From NCBI GenBank assembly GCA_005799475.1, contig SYGQ01000109.1, positions 1-13,080 of the forward strand: a DNA stretch of 13,080 nt. Direction: 5' to 3'. A model generated the notes under the pieces. It was not told where the DNA came from. It saw nothing but the letters and a program-made list of their open reading frames with translations, and did no database searches. Source of the stretch: Planctomycetia bacterium. Its GTDB lineage: Bacteria; Planctomycetota; Phycisphaerae; Phycisphaerales; SM1A02. Numbering within the stretch: position 1 is the first letter of the stretch; every line of letters begins with the position of its first letter. Position numbers and translations under genes: made by a program. Shown one piece after another: positions 7,244-13,080 of the stretch.

Positions 7244-7251
7244 CGGACTGG

Positions 7252-7749
7252 GTGTCACGCGCGCACGAAACCGCAATCCCGCGCCCCGCATGGCCCGACG
7301 GCATTCCTGCGACACTCCGCGAGGATGTCCGACGATGGTGTCGGCGCTGGGGCGACGAATCGCTCGCGCACACGACGCCAGTCTCCATCAGCACCAAAAT
7401 GAGGCGGACACTCGGCTGTGCCACGAGGACGCGCCCGCTCGTTCGCGTGCACGCCGCGCTCGTGGCACCTGAGTGCCATGCTCTCCTGCGCGAAGTGCTC
7501 TGTCACGAGTTCGCGCATCTCTTCGTCTTCGCTTCAGTTGGACGGAACGCCCGACCCCATGGCCGCGAGTGGCGTGCGCTCATGTTGAGCGAGGGGTTCG
7601 CTCCGCGCGCCACCATTCCATGGAGTGAGTTACCGCCCGCCATCAGCGATCTCACTGTGCGCCCACGGCGCCGCAGGACTGTCGGGCGTCGCCGCGGTGC
7701 GCTCGGCATCGGGCGATTCGCGAGCTCGCTCTTGGCGCTCTTCGCCTAG
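7252..7749 (+). CDS. SprT-like zinc metalloprotease
   Basis: The open frame runs back over the malic enzyme gene, but only the part from about 7252 looks like protein. The GTG at 7252 is the only plausible start that keeps the whole domain, giving 165 residues. Residues about 21-115 follow the SprT-like pattern: an N-terminal helix (LREDVRRWCRRWG), a strand (TPVSISTKMRRTLG), a second strand (LVRVHAALV), then the catalytic helix LREVLCHEFAHLFVF with H85, E86 and H89, and H103 (ARPHGREW) as the third zinc ligand. The family contains Spartan/SprT proteases, some of which degrade DNA-protein crosslinks; that role is not shown here. There is no C-terminal zinc ribbon. Instead an Arg-rich stretch follows (PRRRRTVGRRRG), which might bind nucleic acid (inference). 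An ATG at 7399 would delete the first helix. It is divergent from the malic enzyme gene and convergent, by a 4-bp overlap, with the transglutaminase-like gene. Confidence 0.8.
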   Translation: MSRAHETAIPRPAWPDGIPATLREDVRRWCRRWGDESLAHTTPVSISTKMRRTLGCATRTRPLVRVHAALVAPECHALLREVLCHEFAHLFVFASVGRNARPHGREWRALMLSEGFAPRATIPWSELPPAISDLTVRPRRRRTVGRRRGALGIGRFASSLLALFA

Positions 7750-9671
7750 CGCATCTCGGTGGCCATGCGCTGCTCGAGCAATTGCGCGTCGCGCTCGCGC
7801 CCGGCGATCCGAAGCGCCTGCACCAGCATGAGCCCCGAGCGAAACCAGTTGCTCTGACGCGCAAACTGCGGCGAAATGCCCTCGGGAACCTCCATGCTGC
7901 GGAAGGCTCTGTCGTGCAGCGTCACATTCCCGCTGACATTGCTGACCGCCCCGAGGATGGCAGATGCCTTCTGGAGCGCGGTGATGGCGAAGGGTCCGTC
8001 ATTGGGATACCTCGTGAGAATGGTCTCGTAGCAGCGCCCCGCGGCGGGGAGCTCGCCGTCGCGCTCAAAGAGCGACGCCTGCTGCAAGAGGATCTGCCCC
8101 GCGAGGTCACCCCGATCTTGGAAGATCTCGTACGCGCCATCGAGCGCAGCGTGTTGCTCGACGGGGTCAGAGATCGAATCGATCATGGGGGAGATCGTGC
8201 GCAGCGCGTACTCGGGATACGACGCGCCGCAGAGTTCCAAGATGTCCGAAGCCCACACGCTCTTCTGCTCTGTGGTCATCGCGCCACTCTTGGCGGCCGC
8301 GCCGACAAGTGCCCAGGACCGAGGGTCGGTCAGGCAGGCGCGCACGGCGAGCCGAGTGAGTTCGAGCGACTTCGTCACCAATTCCGGAGTGGGAGCGACC
8401 TTTGCTGCGGGATTCCCGAGGACTTTCCGTGCCGCGATTCGCAGGGACGCAGCGAACTCTCGATCCTCGGCGCTCTCGATCCCGTACTGCACGAGCATCG
8501 GCATCTGCGTGTTGGAGACGCCGCGCATCGTCTGCGGATCACGGATCAATCCCTCGACCGCCTGGTAGCTGCCGAAGCGCCCCGTCTCGCTCCATCGTGG
8601 GTTGCGGCCCGCGCTGGCCACGAAGCCGATCCACGCATGAGAGAGCACACCGTCGGTGGCCGTCGTGTAGACGGCCGGCACGCCGATCGCCTTGGCGACG
8701 GTCGTGGCGAAGTACGCCTGGTCGGCGCAGATCCCGCCGTACCTGAGGATGTTGCGCAGGTCCCATCCAGCGGCCGTGACTTTCTTTGGCGATCCCTTCT
8801 CGAGGTAGTCGAAGTCGTACTCGACTTTGTCGTAAAGGTCTCCCGCCGCCGGATGCCCGGCGAACTGCGCGACGGCCCAGGCGAGTTCGTCCGGCGACGC
8901 CGCCACATCGACGAGGTAGACGAGGAGTTCCGGGGCGATCCCGCGCAATCCAAAAAACATGCGCCTCTCGTTGACCACAAAGTGATCGAACACCGCCAGA
9001 GGATCGGCGCCGTGCGCCACATTCTCATTGACTTGCATCACGAGCGGGACATCGAGCACGACCGCGATGGCCGCCGCCAACTCCGGGTACCGCTCGACGA
9101 GCGGCGATCGCTGCGCCATGAGCGCCCGCGCCATCCGCACCACGCGCGCCGGCTCCTCCTGCTCGGGCTCCACCACGAGCGCGAGCGCGCGTGCAAATCG
9201 CGGATGGGCGAGAAACTCCCCGGCGACAGCGGGCTGCTCGGCCTCCACGACCGATACGACAAGCCTCGCGAGCTGCCAGGATGCGACCTGGGGGACCAAT
9301 GCGACCAGCGACTCACGGACCTTTGCTGAGAGCTCCTTCTGCTTCGCCGACCGGCTGGCCTTGGCCGGTTTCGCGCTGCCTCTTCCACCACTCGTGCTTG
9401 GCTTGCTCTCGACGGGCGCAAGATTCGCGAGCACGGCCTCGATCCCTGACTGAAGCGCGCTCGAGAGCGCGGTGCAGGCTTCGGATGCGGGTCTCGTGCC
9501 TTGCGAGATCGCGCTGATGATTGATTCCCCTTCGGTCCCAAAGAGCGCAGCGGGATCTGCCGGCGCGTCCTTGGCAGACTTGCGAGTCGACTGTGGAGAC
9601 GCCTCAGTGCTCGTGGACGAGAGCAGGATGGCGATCGCGCAAGCGATGATGCCAGACCACGGTGCGATCAT
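7746..9671 (-). CDS. Exported transglutaminase-like protein with TPR-like C-terminus
   Basis: The 641-residue product starts with a hydrophobic segment (GIIACAIAILLSSTS, about 7-21) read as a signal peptide or anchor. Residues about 86-115 are a basic Ser/Lys/Ala linker. A helical region follows, then a transglutaminase/cysteine-protease-like core at about 305-365: LRYGGICADQAYFATTVAKA with candidate nucleophile C315, and GVLSHAWIGF with candidate H345. The third (Asp) residue of the triad is not obvious. Residues about 500-640 resemble TPR helices (YEIFQDRGDLAGQILLQQAS, RCYETILTRYPNDGPFAITA). Whether it crosslinks, cleaves or only binds peptides cannot be told. The open frame extends 167 codons further, across the lipoprotein gene, but the start at 9671 is set by AGGAG 9 nt upstream, the signal peptide, and an ATGA overlap with that gene. 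The two form an operon. Its TAG shares a CTAG with the stop of the SprT-like gene. Confidence 0.85.
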   Translation of the reverse strand: MIAPWSGIIACAIAILLSSTSTEASPQSTRKSAKDAPADPAALFGTEGESIISAISQGTRPASEACTALSSALQSGIEAVLANLAPVESKPSTSGGRGSAKPAKASRSAKQKELSAKVRESLVALVPQVASWQLARLVVSVVEAEQPAVAGEFLAHPRFARALALVVEPEQEEPARVVRMARALMAQRSPLVERYPELAAAIAVVLDVPLVMQVNENVAHGADPLAVFDHFVVNERRMFFGLRGIAPELLVYLVDVAASPDELAWAVAQFAGHPAAGDLYDKVEYDFDYLEKGSPKKVTAAGWDLRNILRYGGICADQAYFATTVAKAIGVPAVYTTATDGVLSHAWIGFVASAGRNPRWSETGRFGSYQAVEGLIRDPQTMRGVSNTQMPMLVQYGIESAEDREFAASLRIAARKVLGNPAAKVAPTPELVTKSLELTRLAVRACLTDPRSWALVGAAAKSGAMTTEQKSVWASDILELCGASYPEYALRTISPMIDSISDPVEQHAALDGAYEIFQDRGDLAGQILLQQASLFERDGELPAAGRCYETILTRYPNDGPFAITALQKASAILGAVSNVSGNVTLHDRAFRSMEVPEGISPQFARQSNWFRSGLMLVQALRIAGRERDAQLLEQRMATEMR

Positions 9672-10057
9672 CGGTCTGGGCTCCTGACAAAAGACTGACT
9701 GAGGACAAGCCGACGATCGACGCATGTTTCTGTCAACTCGACCAACGAGAGCGTGCCGCCATCGACCGTGAAGGTGTATGACCCCGGCTCTTCTGGACAT
9801 GACTCGCTTCCGAGTTGATACCGGATCGTGAGCGTGTTTCCATCGACGAGGCATCGCCCGACCCGAATTGGCATCCCCTGGCCTTCGACTACGACGACGC
9901 CCCCGGGTGCAATCTCGAGGAGGTCGCTCCGCTGTGCCCCGCGCCACGAACCCACCAGCGTTGGCGGAAGGAGTGGCCGCGGCGTCGATGAGCAACCACA
10001 GACACAACTTGCGGCAAGGACGGCACTTGCTACGGCGGTTCTTCCGAGTGCTCGCAT
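9668..10057 (-). CDS. Small lipoprotein with lipocalin-like beta domain
   Basis: The 129-residue product has an N-terminal hydrophobic segment ending in cysteines (TAVASAVLAASCVCGCSS). VCGC, with Cys22, fits a lipobox best, with Cys18 (AASC) as alternative, so envelope anchoring is likely. Residues about 34-118 resemble lipocalin-like or META-like small beta barrels: LVGSWRG, then GQGMPIRVGRC, NTLTIRYQLG, CPEEPGSYTFTVDGGTLSLV, and TCVDRRLVL. In that pattern the Cys pair (C87 and C112) may form a disulfide. Ligand unknown. Its TGA overlaps the ATG of the transglutaminase-like gene (ATGA at 9671-9668), so the two are probably translated together. It has no Shine-Dalgarno, but a -10-like TATTCT lies 8 nt upstream. 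Confidence 0.82.
   Translation of the reverse strand: MRALGRTAVASAVLAASCVCGCSSTPRPLLPPTLVGSWRGAQRSDLLEIAPGGVVVVEGQGMPIRVGRCLVDGNTLTIRYQLGSESCPEEPGSYTFTVDGGTLSLVELTETCVDRRLVLSQSFVRSPDR
9681..9685 (-). promoter_or_regulatory. Shine-Dalgarno AGGAG inside the lipoprotein gene
   Basis: On the minus strand AGGAG lies 9 nt before the ATG at 9671, within the last codons of the lipoprotein gene. Together with the ATGA overlap it fixes the start of the transglutaminase-like protein and suggests coupled translation. Confidence 0.75.
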
Positions 10058-10065
10058 CGCGAAAA

Positions 10066-10071
10066 AGAATA
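10066..10071 (-). promoter_or_regulatory. Candidate -10 element for the lipoprotein operon
   Basis: On the minus strand TATTCT (4 of 6 to TATAAT) ends 8 nt before the ATG at 10057, separated by TTTTCGCG. No Shine-Dalgarno precedes the ATG, consistent with a leaderless or very short leader. No -35 recognised. Confidence 0.3.
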
Positions 10072-10155
10072 CGGGTTCGCGTTGTTCGCCCTTGCGTCGC
10101 AGGGCGGGAAACCAACCTTGTCATCAAGCCCCTCGGCGCGGAGAGGTTTCGCACT

Positions 10156-10186
10156 AAAAAAACCGACGGCATGGCGGGATGGTCGG
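10156..10186 (-). terminator. Rho-independent terminator of the 215-residue protein gene
   Basis: Immediately after the TGA at 10190-10188, the minus strand reads CCGAC, a 14-nt interval, GTCGG, then seven T (complement of 10156-10162). The inner CAT/ATG bases can extend the stem with a 2-nt bulge. This separates the gene from the lipoprotein operon. The remaining spacer to 10058 shows no gene. Confidence 0.7.
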
Positions 10187-10187
10187 C

Positions 10188-10835
10188 TCACTTCAGCGGG
10201 AGCCGGCCATCTTCCATTTTTGCCTCATCGTTTCCGGAGGAATCGTCATTGATCGCGGGGCCATCAGGCCGAGGGAGGAACCGATCTCGGTCGTAGGGTG
10301 GAGCGCACGCCGCAATGGACTCGCCGCGCCGCTCGCGCCAGCTCTCGCGCTCGGGATCCGAGGCGTAGAAGCGCTGGTAGATCAGGCGCTGGGCATCATC
10401 GTCGCCGCCGACGAGATCGACAAACTCGCTCACGCCTGCGCCAGGCGGCAACGACCGGACGGGTTCGACGAGCACCTCCTCGACGAGTCGGCGATAGAGC
10501 TCACGGTCGCCGAGGTGGTCGGTATGGACGAGAAAGACCCCGAGTTCGCCGAGCGTCTCGATCATTTCCCAGAGCCAGGTGCCAAGTTCCACCTCGGAAA
10601 GTCCGTCCACGGTCGGCGGTTCGAATCCGGTGTCGGCCAGTTGGCGCAGATTCGTTGTGAGCGGCGCATGCTCGAAGTCGTAGAGCAGCGTCCAGTACAT
10701 CCGGTCGGTGCAGTCGCCCCTGTCGGACGCCTCCTCGATGAGTCGATCGATCGATGCGGCCCGCTCAGCGCGCTGCGCTTCCCACATCGGTTCGAGGTGC
10801 GTGAGTCGCCGAAGGCGTCGTGTTGCATCATGCAT
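10188..10835 (-). CDS. Uncharacterised 215-residue protein
   Basis: I do not recognise a family. The frame is open far upstream, but the start is taken at 10835 because AGGAGG lies 7 nt before that ATG. The product has no signal peptide or membrane segment, so it is predicted to be cytosolic. The N-terminus is basic (DATRRLRRL), then helix-rich: EAQRAERAASIDRLIEEASD (19-38). Two well-formed segments look conserved: YWTLLYDFEHAPLTTNLRQL (47-66) and LGVFLVHTDHLGDRELYRRL (98-117). The C-terminus (about 180-215) is hydrophilic and probably disordered. It follows the beta-mannosidase gene by 94 bp on the same strand, so it may be co-transcribed or have its own promoter (CTAGGTT at 10867-10861). 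A terminator follows directly. No function is proposed. Confidence 0.85.
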   Translation of the reverse strand: MHDATRRLRRLTHLEPMWEAQRAERAASIDRLIEEASDRGDCTDRMYWTLLYDFEHAPLTTNLRQLADTGFEPPTVDGLSEVELGTWLWEMIETLGELGVFLVHTDHLGDRELYRRLVEEVLVEPVRSLPPGAGVSEFVDLVGGDDDAQRLIYQRFYASDPERESWRERRGESIAACAPPYDRDRFLPRPDGPAINDDSSGNDEAKMEDGRLPLK

Positions 10836-10842
10836 GAAAGTC

Positions 10843-10848
10843 CCTCCT
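10843..10848 (-). promoter_or_regulatory. Shine-Dalgarno AGGAGG that fixes the start at 10835
   Basis: A full AGGAGG on the minus strand, 7 nt before the ATG, is the strongest ribosome site in the window. It rules out the 195 extra codons of open frame upstream, which overlap the beta-mannosidase gene. Confidence 0.9.
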
Positions 10849-10860
10849 CTTCGAAGCGGG

Positions 10861-10867
10861 AACCTAG
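10861..10867 (-). promoter_or_regulatory. CTAGGTT motif upstream of the 215-residue protein gene
   Basis: On the minus strand CTAGGTT occurs 25 nt before the ATG at 10835. The same heptamer precedes the genes starting at 897 and 3296 in the same orientation. A matching -35 at 16-18 nt is not evident here, so promoter function is uncertain. Confidence 0.25.
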
Positions 10868-10929
10868 ATCCTGCAGCGACCCCCTCTCCCAACTGTGCCG
10901 GTTTTTCTCGAGGTGCGAGCCGCCAACTC

Positions 10930-13080
10930 TCAGGACAGTCGCGCGACGCGACGACCCTCTGCGTAGACCTCAGCCCCGAGCGCGGGGTCGAGGCCGCGGC
11001 CTCGCTGCCACTGGAGCCGCACGCGCGCACGACGGTGCGCTCCAACACTGAACAGCATCGGCTCGCATGCTGTCCACGGCCCGATCGGGACGACGAGGGC
11101 ATCGACGAGCGGCGATCTCGCCTCGACCTCAAGGACGGCGCTCCACTGCCCCGGCGCACGCATCGTGGGAGCGTCGATCCAGTTGCAATGTGGTGCCAGA
11201 GGTGCCGTGTGCTGTGAAGGATCGCGCAATCGATCGTGCGAGTCGGCATACCACGCGCACGCCAAGGGGGTCTGACTGTGACCTGTTGCCGCCTCGGCGA
11301 AAACGACGGCATCGCGACCGTGGACGAGCGCCTGCGCGAGAACACAGACTCGCGCCACACTTCGCGGCTCGACGGCGAAGGACTCCGAGGCGACGGCCGT
11401 GGGCGCACCGCCGCGACCAAGCGTCTCTTGCGTCACTCTCGCCATCCCCCGCCACTGTGAGTCCGTGTCATTGATCGCGTCAAGGACAACCGCGCCATTG
11501 CGCGGGTGGATCACCAGGGTGCGCGCTTCGCAGGCATCTCGCACCGCGTACCAGGCAGGTTTCGGTCGACCCTTCACATCGACGAGCGCCCATGAATGTC
11601 CGGTCCATGCGTCATTGAGTTGCCAGACGAGGGCGCCCGCACACACCCGCGGATTGGCTCGCATCCATGCGTAGGCCACGCGCATGGCGCGCGCTTGGAC
11701 GATGTGCGCCTGCGCCATCCACTCCCCAAGATCCGCGGGCGGAAGAAATCGCTCGCGCAGGAATCGACCGTACTGCGGTTCGTCACCTCCAGTGGCCCGT
11801 TGCCGTGGCGCAAGCAGTGCGAGTCCTTCCGGGACGCCGAGTGCTGCGAGTGCCGACTCGGCAATCCCGAACGCCTCGCTCACCGAGCGCATGTTGGGCG
11901 GCGACTGATGGCCAAACTCACTGCAGAACCGCGGCGTGATGGACCGCATCCCTTCGACCTTGGCCTCTGGATCCCAAGTGTGTCGGTCTCCACAGGTCGG
12001 ATCGTTGGGGTGAATCTCGAGCGCTCCAGACCACGGACTCTCTGTCCAGTACGAACGGGTCGGATCGAGTTCGTTGACGATGCGCGGCAGGAGTTCGAGC
12101 CAGTAGTGCCGTCCCCACGACTGCCCGGGCGCGAGTCGTTGCGCGAATCCCCACGAGGCCCACGCGAGAATGGATTCGTTGCCCCCACACCAGAGGACGA
12201 CGGATGGATGGCGGGAGAGGCGCGCGACCTGCCATCGCGCTTCGGTCTCCACGCGAGATCGGTACGGCTCCTCTTCCGGATAGGTCGCGCAGGCGAATGC
12301 GAAGTCCTGCCAGACGAGAAGGCCGAGTCGATCGCACTCGTCATAGAACGAGTCAATCTCGTAGCCACCGCCGCCCCAGACTCGGAGCATCACGAGATTC
12401 GCGTCGCATGCCTGATGGAGTCGCGTCGACAGCCGTGCGCGATCGTGACACTGATCAAACAGCCCATCGGGGATCCAGTTCGCGCCCGCGCACCAAACAG
12501 GGGTCTCGTTCACGAGCACCCGAAAGCGCGAACCGATCTCGTCCTTCGCCGTGTCAATCGTCACCGATCGAAGTCCGACGGTGCATGCGGTTCGATCGAC
12601 CACCTCGCCGGATGCGACGAGTTCGACTTCCACGCGGTAGAGGGGCTGACCACCGTAGCCGCGCGGCCACCATCGCATCGGCTTCTCGAGTCGGAGTGCT
12701 ACGGGTCCTGCTCGGCCCGCCCCTCGCACGGCCGTCGAGTCGGGCGCGATGAGTTGACACCGCACTTCGGTGGGCTGCGCAACGCGAGCGAATTCGATGT
12801 CAGCGTGGACACGCACCTCGGCGGCATCCGCCGTGCACGCCGTGACGAGCGGCCGAACCGACACGATCCTGGCTCCCGACCATCCGTGCAGGTAGACGAG
12901 ACCGCGGATGCCACTCGATGCCACGCGCGGCCCCCAATCCCAGCCAAACTCACACGCTGTCTTGCGAATGAAGGGGTACGGCGTCCAGTCGCCATTGACG
13001 GGACGCGAGCCGAGGTCCCGTTCGAGGCGCTCGACCTCCGTGACGGCGCCACGACAGGTCACAGCGATCACATGCTCGCT
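10930..13080 (-). CDS. Beta-mannosidase (GH2), 5' end outside window
   Basis: The frame is open to the right window edge; 716 codons are visible. The enzyme hydrolyses terminal beta-D-mannose residues from mannosides. Counting from the first visible codon, the GH2 features run in order: the mannosidase-typical FIRKTACEFGWDWGPR (about 37-52) in the sugar-binding domain; a beta-sandwich domain; then the TIM barrel with NLVMLRVWGGGGYEIDSFYD, LLVWQDFAFACATYP, and RHPSVVLWCGGNES with the likely acid/base Glu302; then CSEFGHQSPP with the likely nucleophile Glu388; and ALVWQLNDAWTGHSWALVD near the barrel end. Family members are usually about 820-880 residues, so roughly 110-150 N-terminal residues are missing and localisation cannot be judged. 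The GTG at 13071 is internal, not a start. It may share a transcript with the downstream 215-residue gene, though a 94-bp gap separates them. Confidence 0.95.
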   Translation of the reverse strand, partial: SEHVIAVTCRGAVTEVERLERDLGSRPVNGDWTPYPFIRKTACEFGWDWGPRVASSGIRGLVYLHGWSGARIVSVRPLVTACTADAAEVRVHADIEFARVAQPTEVRCQLIAPDSTAVRGAGRAGPVALRLEKPMRWWPRGYGGQPLYRVEVELVASGEVVDRTACTVGLRSVTIDTAKDEIGSRFRVLVNETPVWCAGANWIPDGLFDQCHDRARLSTRLHQACDANLVMLRVWGGGGYEIDSFYDECDRLGLLVWQDFAFACATYPEEEPYRSRVETEARWQVARLSRHPSVVLWCGGNESILAWASWGFAQRLAPGQSWGRHYWLELLPRIVNELDPTRSYWTESPWSGALEIHPNDPTCGDRHTWDPEAKVEGMRSITPRFCSEFGHQSPPNMRSVSEAFGIAESALAALGVPEGLALLAPRQRATGGDEPQYGRFLRERFLPPADLGEWMAQAHIVQARAMRVAYAWMRANPRVCAGALVWQLNDAWTGHSWALVDVKGRPKPAWYAVRDACEARTLVIHPRNGAVVLDAINDTDSQWRGMARVTQETLGRGGAPTAVASESFAVEPRSVARVCVLAQALVHGRDAVVFAEAATGHSQTPLACAWYADSHDRLRDPSQHTAPLAPHCNWIDAPTMRAPGQWSAVLEVEARSPLVDALVVPIGPWTACEPMLFSVGAHRRARVRLQWQRGRGLDPALGAEVYAEGRRVARLS

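Noticed and set aside
6943..7251. N-terminal 103 codons of the longest frame containing the SprT-like domain
   Set aside because: They are antisense to the start of the malic enzyme gene and have no protein-like composition; the domain begins after the GTG at 7252.
7782..9329. 515-codon open frame on the plus strand opposite the transglutaminase-like gene
   Set aside because: It is Arg/His-rich with no domain, no start site support, and lies wholly antisense to a gene with recognisable motifs; typical of GC-rich shadow frames.
9672..10172. 167-codon upstream extension of the transglutaminase-like frame
   Set aside because: It overlaps the lipoprotein gene in another frame and lacks protein character; signal peptide and Shine-Dalgarno support 9671.
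10179..11051. 290-codon plus-strand open frame across the 215-residue gene
   Set aside because: It is antisense to a well-started gene and covers its terminator; no recognisable motif.
10836..11420. 195-codon upstream extension of the 215-residue protein
   Set aside because: It overlaps the beta-mannosidase gene and is Arg/Ser-rich filler; AGGAGG fixes the start at 10835.
1..13080. Possible CRISPR, phage, IS, defence or biosynthetic cluster
   Set aside because: I saw no direct-repeat arrays, transposase or phage motifs, inverted-repeat ends, tRNA, or co-directional cluster beyond two-gene units. All recognisable genes are ordinary chromosomal types.

Overview
The window is about 13 kb of GC-rich bacterial DNA, densely coded on both strands. 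It most resembles a planctomycete of the class Phycisphaerae. The best evidence is the pair of large secreted, cysteine-rich proteins at the left end. One of them ends in a two-repeat dockerin-like tail (DFNGD / DVNGDG ... GLDMTVLLSGWGACP), a style common in Phycisphaerae secretomes. The taxonomic call comes from protein style alone, since there is no rRNA here.

Layout. 1-897 (-): N-terminal 299 codons of a secreted protein whose 3' end lies outside the window. 898-1223: leader, candidate promoter, and a strong terminator for the next gene. 1224-3296 (-): secreted 690-residue paralogue with a dockerin tail. 3429-4466 (-): zinc-less MDR (quinone oxidoreductase-like) enzyme. 4488-5543 (+): exported DUF1573-type protein, divergent from the MDR gene across only 21 bp. 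5525-7195 (-): NAD-type malic enzyme. 7252-7749 (+): SprT-like zinc metalloprotease, divergent from it. 7746-9671 (-): exported transglutaminase-like/TPR protein. 9668-10057 (-): small lipoprotein, translationally coupled to it by ATGA. 10188-10835 (-): uncharacterised 215-residue protein. 10930-13080 (-): GH2 beta-mannosidase, 5' truncated by the window edge.

How they work together. Several products are predicted to be envelope or secreted proteins: the two Cys-rich paralogues, the DUF1573 protein, and the lipoprotein/transglutaminase pair. The metabolic genes (malic enzyme, MDR oxidoreductase, beta-mannosidase) look like ordinary chromosomal content. I see no phage, IS element, CRISPR array, tRNA, rRNA or defence module. 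Real starts were often well inside the longest open frames. They were reset using signal peptides, Shine-Dalgarno sites and neighbour overlaps.

The most interesting pattern is in gene starts. Genes with a clear Shine-Dalgarno (897, 3296, 9671, 10835) contrast with genes that have none but carry a -10-like hexamer 6-8 nt before the start codon (4466, 4488, 7195, 7252, 10057). This suggests leaderless transcripts, including one overlapping bidirectional promoter at 4474-4481. I do not find a convincing novel multi-gene system. The best leads are the Cys-rich modular paralogues, the coupled lipoprotein/transglutaminase pair, and the uncharacterised 215-residue protein.
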